A DNA stretch of 61,351 bases. Origin: Lachnospiraceae bacterium. Its GTDB lineage: Bacteria; Bacillota; Clostridia; Lachnospirales; Lachnospiraceae. Positions 58,591-61,351 of the stretch are shown one piece after another. Positions within the stretch are counted from its first letter, which is position 1, and the number at the start of each line of letters is the position of its first letter. The notes below the pieces were generated by a model that saw nothing but the letters and a program-made list of their open reading frames with translations, searched no databases and had not been told where the DNA came from. The stretch covers positions 1 to 61,351 of the forward strand of contig JAQYBF010000070.1 in NCBI GenBank assembly GCA_029338875.1, given 5' to 3'. Made by a program: the position numbers and the translations under genes.

Positions 58591-59436
58591 ATGTTTGGGT
58601 ATGTGAATGCGAATAAAAAATCTCTTTCGGATAAGGACAAGGAGATTTATCAGAGCTATTACTGCGGACTCTGTCAGAAGCTGAAGGAGATTGCAGGAAA
58701 TAAAGGCCAGGTCCTTTTAAATTACGACGTGACCTTCCTGTGCCTGCTTCTGTCCGGACTCTATGAGCCGGAAGAGGAGAGCAGACTCTTCACCTGTGCC
58801 CTGCATCCGAAGAAGAAAAAACTCGTAGTTTCGAGTGAGGTTATGGAATACGGCGCCTATATGGACCTTGTCTTAAGCTACTATAATCTCCTGGATGATT
58901 ATGAGGATGACGGAAGAAAAGCTAAGAAGAAACTGGCGGATTCTCTTCTTCCTGTTGTGAAGCAGGCAAAGGATAAATATCCCCGCCAGACTGCCGCAGT
59001 CGAGAACTATATCCGGGAGCAGAATCAGATGGAGCTTGCCCGGGAGCAGAATCTTTCCAGGGTTGCTTCTCTGACCGGAGAAATGCTAGGATGTCTCTGT
59101 CAGATGAAGGAAAAGGATCCTTTTTCAGATGATCTCTATACCCTGGGATTCTATCTGGGACGCTTTATCTATGTCCTGGATGCCTATGAGGATCTGCAGG
59201 AAGATATGAAGAAAAAGCATTACAATCCTCTGATTGCCCGCCGCAATGAATGTCCGGAATGCTTTGAGACCTTTGTCCGCCAGTACCTGACGACCCAGAT
59301 GGAGGAATGTGCCAGAGCATTCGAGCATATGCCGATCTTAAAGAATGCGGAAGTGATCCGGAATATTCTCTATTCGGGAGTCTGGACCAAATACGACTAC
59401 CTCCAGATCAAGAAAGAACGTAGAAAGACAAGCTGA
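58591..59436 (+). CDS. DUF5685-like protein
   Basis: A 281-residue, helical, soluble protein I assign to the DUF5685-like family. It begins [32 protein letters not shown], has two Asp-rich motifs, [10 protein letters not shown] (about residues 97-106) and [12 protein letters not shown] (about 192-203), and several conserved Cys (YYCGLC; CPECF). The two Asp-rich helices recall the metal-binding motifs of isoprenyl diphosphate synthases, but this is inference only. The ribosome site is weak (AAGAAAG). Its stop overlaps the start of the J-domain gene (TGATG), so the two proteins likely act together. Confidence 0.75.
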   Translation: MFGYVNANKKSLSDKDKEIYQSYYCGLCQKLKEIAGNKGQVLLNYDVTFLCLLLSGLYEPEEESRLFTCALHPKKKKLVVSSEVMEYGAYMDLVLSYYNLLDDYEDDGRKAKKKLADSLLPVVKQAKDKYPRQTAAVENYIREQNQMELAREQNLSRVASLTGEMLGCLCQMKEKDPFSDDLYTLGFYLGRFIYVLDAYEDLQEDMKKKHYNPLIARRNECPECFETFVRQYLTTQMEECARAFEHMPILKNAEVIRNILYSGVWTKYDYLQIKKERRKTS

Positions 59437-60068
59437 TGGATCCATATCGAGTATTAGGCGTCTCGCCGGAAGCAAGCGACGACGAAATCAAAAAAGCATA
59501 TCGAACCCTGAGCCGGAAATATCATCCGGATGCAAATATCAACAATCCCAATAAGGAAGCAGCCGAGGAACGTTTCAAGGAAGTCCAGCAGGCTTATGAT
59601 ATTATTATGAAGGACCGGCAGAACGGCTACCGGAGCCGGGGCTATTCCTATACCAACCGGAGCGGTCCCGATGCGGGCGGAAGCGAGGGCAGTGCAGCCA
59701 TGCAGGGCGCCATGAACTTCATCCGCATGGGCCGCTATCAGGAGGCCATGACCGCTCTGTCCGGCATTGGGCAGGAGGAGCGGAACGGAAGCTGGTATTA
59801 TCTGGCCGCCGCTGCAAGTCTGGGCCTGGGCCGGATGGACGATGCCAACCGTTATATCGATCAGGCCGTCTCCATGGAGCCTTCGAATTTCCAGTTCCGC
59901 CAGCTGCAGAATCAGATCCGGTCCGGCGGGGCAGGCGCCTTCGGAGGACCTGCCTACGGAGGCTGGTACGAGACCAGAGGCAGCCGTTATGGCAGACCTT
60001 ATAATGACATGCAGGACAGCTGGTGCCTGGACCTGGCCCTCATGAATATGTGCTGTTTCTGCTGCTGA
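59436..60068 (+). CDS. J-domain protein with TPR-like region and Cys-rich end
   Basis: A 210-residue protein: N-terminal J domain ([34 protein letters not shown], with HPD at 30-32), a Gly/Ser/Tyr-rich linker (about 68-88), a helical repeat region resembling TPRs (about 90-155: [43 protein letters not shown]), and the C terminus MNMCCFCC. The HPD motif predicts stimulation of an Hsp70. It is not DnaJ, as zinc-finger and client domains are absent. The ending with four Cys in five residues is odd and could bind metal or be modified. Overlaps the preceding gene by 1 nt. Confidence 0.85.
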   Translation: MDPYRVLGVSPEASDDEIKKAYRTLSRKYHPDANINNPNKEAAEERFKEVQQAYDIIMKDRQNGYRSRGYSYTNRSGPDAGGSEGSAAMQGAMNFIRMGRYQEAMTALSGIGQEERNGSWYYLAAAASLGLGRMDDANRYIDQAVSMEPSNFQFRQLQNQIRSGGAGAFGGPAYGGWYETRGSRYGRPYNDMQDSWCLDLALMNMCCFCC

Positions 60069-60183
60069 TGGCTTTATATCTGGACAGGCCGGATGGAAGA
60101 AGGAACGGCTGTCTTCTGACCTGGAAAATACTGCTTTCACTGCAGGCGGGAATGTTGACTGGAAGAACGGGAAGGATAGAAAA

Positions 60184-60789
60184 TTGAAAAACTACAAGAC
60201 AATTGTGTTTGATGTCGGAGATGTACTGATGCAGTACCGTTGGAAGGATATGCTGATGGACTACGGCCTGTCGGAATCCGAGGCGGTAAGGATCGGAAAC
60301 GAGATGTTCGATGATCCGAGAAAGCTCTGGCATCAGCTGGATCTTGCAACAAAGACGGATGATGAGATTATTTCCGAGTACGAGGAAGAATATCCCGAGG
60401 ATATCGAGGTCATCCGCTGGTTCATCCATCACGGAGAATATATGAATGTGGCCCGGCCGAAGACCTGGAAGCGGGTTCACGAGCTGAAGGAAAAGGGCTA
60501 TCAGATCTATCTCCTTTCCAATTATTCTTATACGCTTTTCAAACGTCATACCCGCTATGCTGATTTCATGGCCGATATTGACGGCATGATCGTATCCTAT
60601 ATGATTCATAAGGCAAAACCGGAGCCGGAAATCTATCAGACCCTCTTCCGGGTCTATGATCTGGATCCGAAGGACTGCATTTTCTTCGACGACCGGCTCG
60701 AGAATGTGGAAGCCTCCATTGCCCAGGGCATGGATGCCGAGCAGGTCCTGTCGGAGGAGGATCTTCTGAAGAAACTGGAGCGTTTTTAA
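60184..60789 (+). CDS. HAD superfamily hydrolase
   Basis: A 201-residue HAD hydrolase of the haloacid dehalogenase/phosphatase type: motif I VFDVGDVLM (D10), motif II LLSNYS, motif III Lys in HKAKPEPEIY and motif IV FFDDRLENVEAS. Small helical cap between residues 15 and 85. Probably a phosphatase for a sugar or nucleotide monophosphate; substrate unknown. The start is TTG 60184 after GGGAAGGA; no ATG fits. It lies 115 nt downstream of the J-domain gene. Confidence 0.88.
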   Translation: MKNYKTIVFDVGDVLMQYRWKDMLMDYGLSESEAVRIGNEMFDDPRKLWHQLDLATKTDDEIISEYEEEYPEDIEVIRWFIHHGEYMNVARPKTWKRVHELKEKGYQIYLLSNYSYTLFKRHTRYADFMADIDGMIVSYMIHKAKPEPEIYQTLFRVYDLDPKDCIFFDDRLENVEASIAQGMDAEQVLSEEDLLKKLERF

Positions 60790-60801
60790 TTTGACAGGAT
60801 T

Positions 60802-60842
60802 GGCCTGCATTTGACGGATTCGAATAAATGCAGGCCTTTTTA
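60802..60842 (+). terminator. terminator after the HAD gene
   Basis: GGCCTGCATTT pairs with AAATGCAGGCC over 11 bp and is followed by T residues. Confidence 0.9.
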
Positions 60843-60850
60843 TCGTGATG

Positions 60851-60861
60851 AAAGATAGACC
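60851..60861 (-). repeat. one-mismatch copy of the GGTCTATATTT motif
   Basis: AAAGATAGACC in the pyrC leader, identical (as reverse complement) to GGTCTATCTTT at 271-281 at the 3' end of the AI-2E gene. Confidence 0.4.
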
Positions 60862-60900
60862 GGAAATCGAGGAAAGCGATTGAAAGCTCAGGGGGCTGCC

Positions 60901-61351
60901 ATGAGAATTATCCAGAATGTAAGAGTCATGGATCCGGCATCCGGACGGGATGAGGTCACGGATCTTCTGATGGAAAGTGATCGGATTCTTGCCATCCGGA
61001 AAGCCCGGGAAGAGGAGATTGACAGGGCCCGGTCAGAAGAGGACGGCCTGATTGACGGGGAGGGGCTCTGCGCCGGCCCGGGACTTGTGGATATCCACGT
61101 TCATTTCCGGGATCCCGGACAGACTTACAAGGAAGACATCCATACCGGCTCCGCTGCTGCGGCAGCCGGCGGTGTGACAAGCCTTGTCTGCATGGCCAAT
61201 ACCAAACCGCCGGTGGATTCTGTTGAGACTCTGGAGGATCTCCTTAGGAGAGAAGAAAGGCTCCCTGTCCATGTCTATCAGACAGCAACGGTCACCAAAG
61301 GTTTGAAGGGGCAAGAACTAACCGATATGAAGGCTTTGGCTTCTTCCGGGG
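60901..61351 (+). CDS. pyrC: dihydroorotase, N-terminal part (cut by window end)
   Basis: The first 150 residues of a dihydroorotase/amidohydrolase. The metal-binding DIHVHFRDPGQTYKED (about 61-76) and GGVTSLVCMANTKPPVDS (about 87-104) are those of class I PyrC, which closes carbamoyl aspartate to dihydroorotate in pyrimidine synthesis. AGGGGG lies 7 nt before the ATG. The reading frame is open at 61351, so the gene continues outside the window. Confidence 0.92.
   Translation, partial: MRIIQNVRVMDPASGRDEVTDLLMESDRILAIRKAREEEIDRARSEEDGLIDGEGLCAGPGLVDIHVHFRDPGQTYKEDIHTGSAAAAAGGVTSLVCMANTKPPVDSVETLEDLLRREERLPVHVYQTATVTKGLKGQELTDMKALASSG

Overview
The window looks like chromosome of a low-motility-information, anaerobic Gram-positive of the class Clostridia, most likely family Lachnospiraceae. 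This rests on the gene set (split transketolase, YesMN-type two-component system, UppP, DnaG-RpoD-TrmK-NIF3 block, a DUF5685-like protein), strong Shine-Dalgarno sites, a coding GC near 50%, AT-rich leaders and a class A RNase P RNA. No intact insertion sequence, prophage or CRISPR array was seen.

Layout. 1-3500: two tandem tRNA-Leu genes, an AI-2E family exporter and an lrgAB-type holin/antiholin pair, followed by repeat hairpins. 3426-6829: a CsoR-controlled copper module, csoR-copA, in which the ATPase carries a CopZ-like domain fused to its C terminus. 7024-15361: a YesN/YesM-type two-component system next to a YtfQRT-YjfF-type (furanose sugar) ABC transporter. 15600-28419: an AraR-type L-arabinose regulon: second sugar ABC transporter, araA, araR, araD, araB, a small transaldolase-family enzyme and a split transketolase. 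Together these take up a pentose and carry it to xylulose-5-phosphate and into the non-oxidative pentose phosphate pathway.

28889-38526: cell-envelope and housekeeping genes: an L,D-transpeptidase, aspartokinase, UppP, a duplicated class II aldolase, a Lon protease under a CIRCE element, and a CstA-type transporter. 38828-42954: a membrane protein, a MoxR-type AAA+ ATPase, a vWA protein and a small protein, a chaperone-like group with no recognisable client nearby. 43149-46039: a methionine-type importer, metQ-metN-metI, whose binding protein is circularly permuted, which I consider the most unusual object in the window.

46180-61351: two uncharacterised genes with trpS on the minus strand, then dgt, dnaG, rpoD, trmK, a NIF3-type gene, a nucleoside kinase, rnpB, a small group with a zinc ribbon protein, a DUF5685-like protein, a J-domain protein and a HAD hydrolase, and the start of pyrC.

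Regulation that can be read directly: CsoR-type dyads at the copper promoter, AraR-like dyads in the arabinose transporter leader, CIRCE at lon, and terminator-like hairpins directly after each of the three ABC binding-protein genes. A short sequence, GGTCTATATTT, recurs six times exactly and four times with one mismatch, mostly at gene edges; I do not recognise it.
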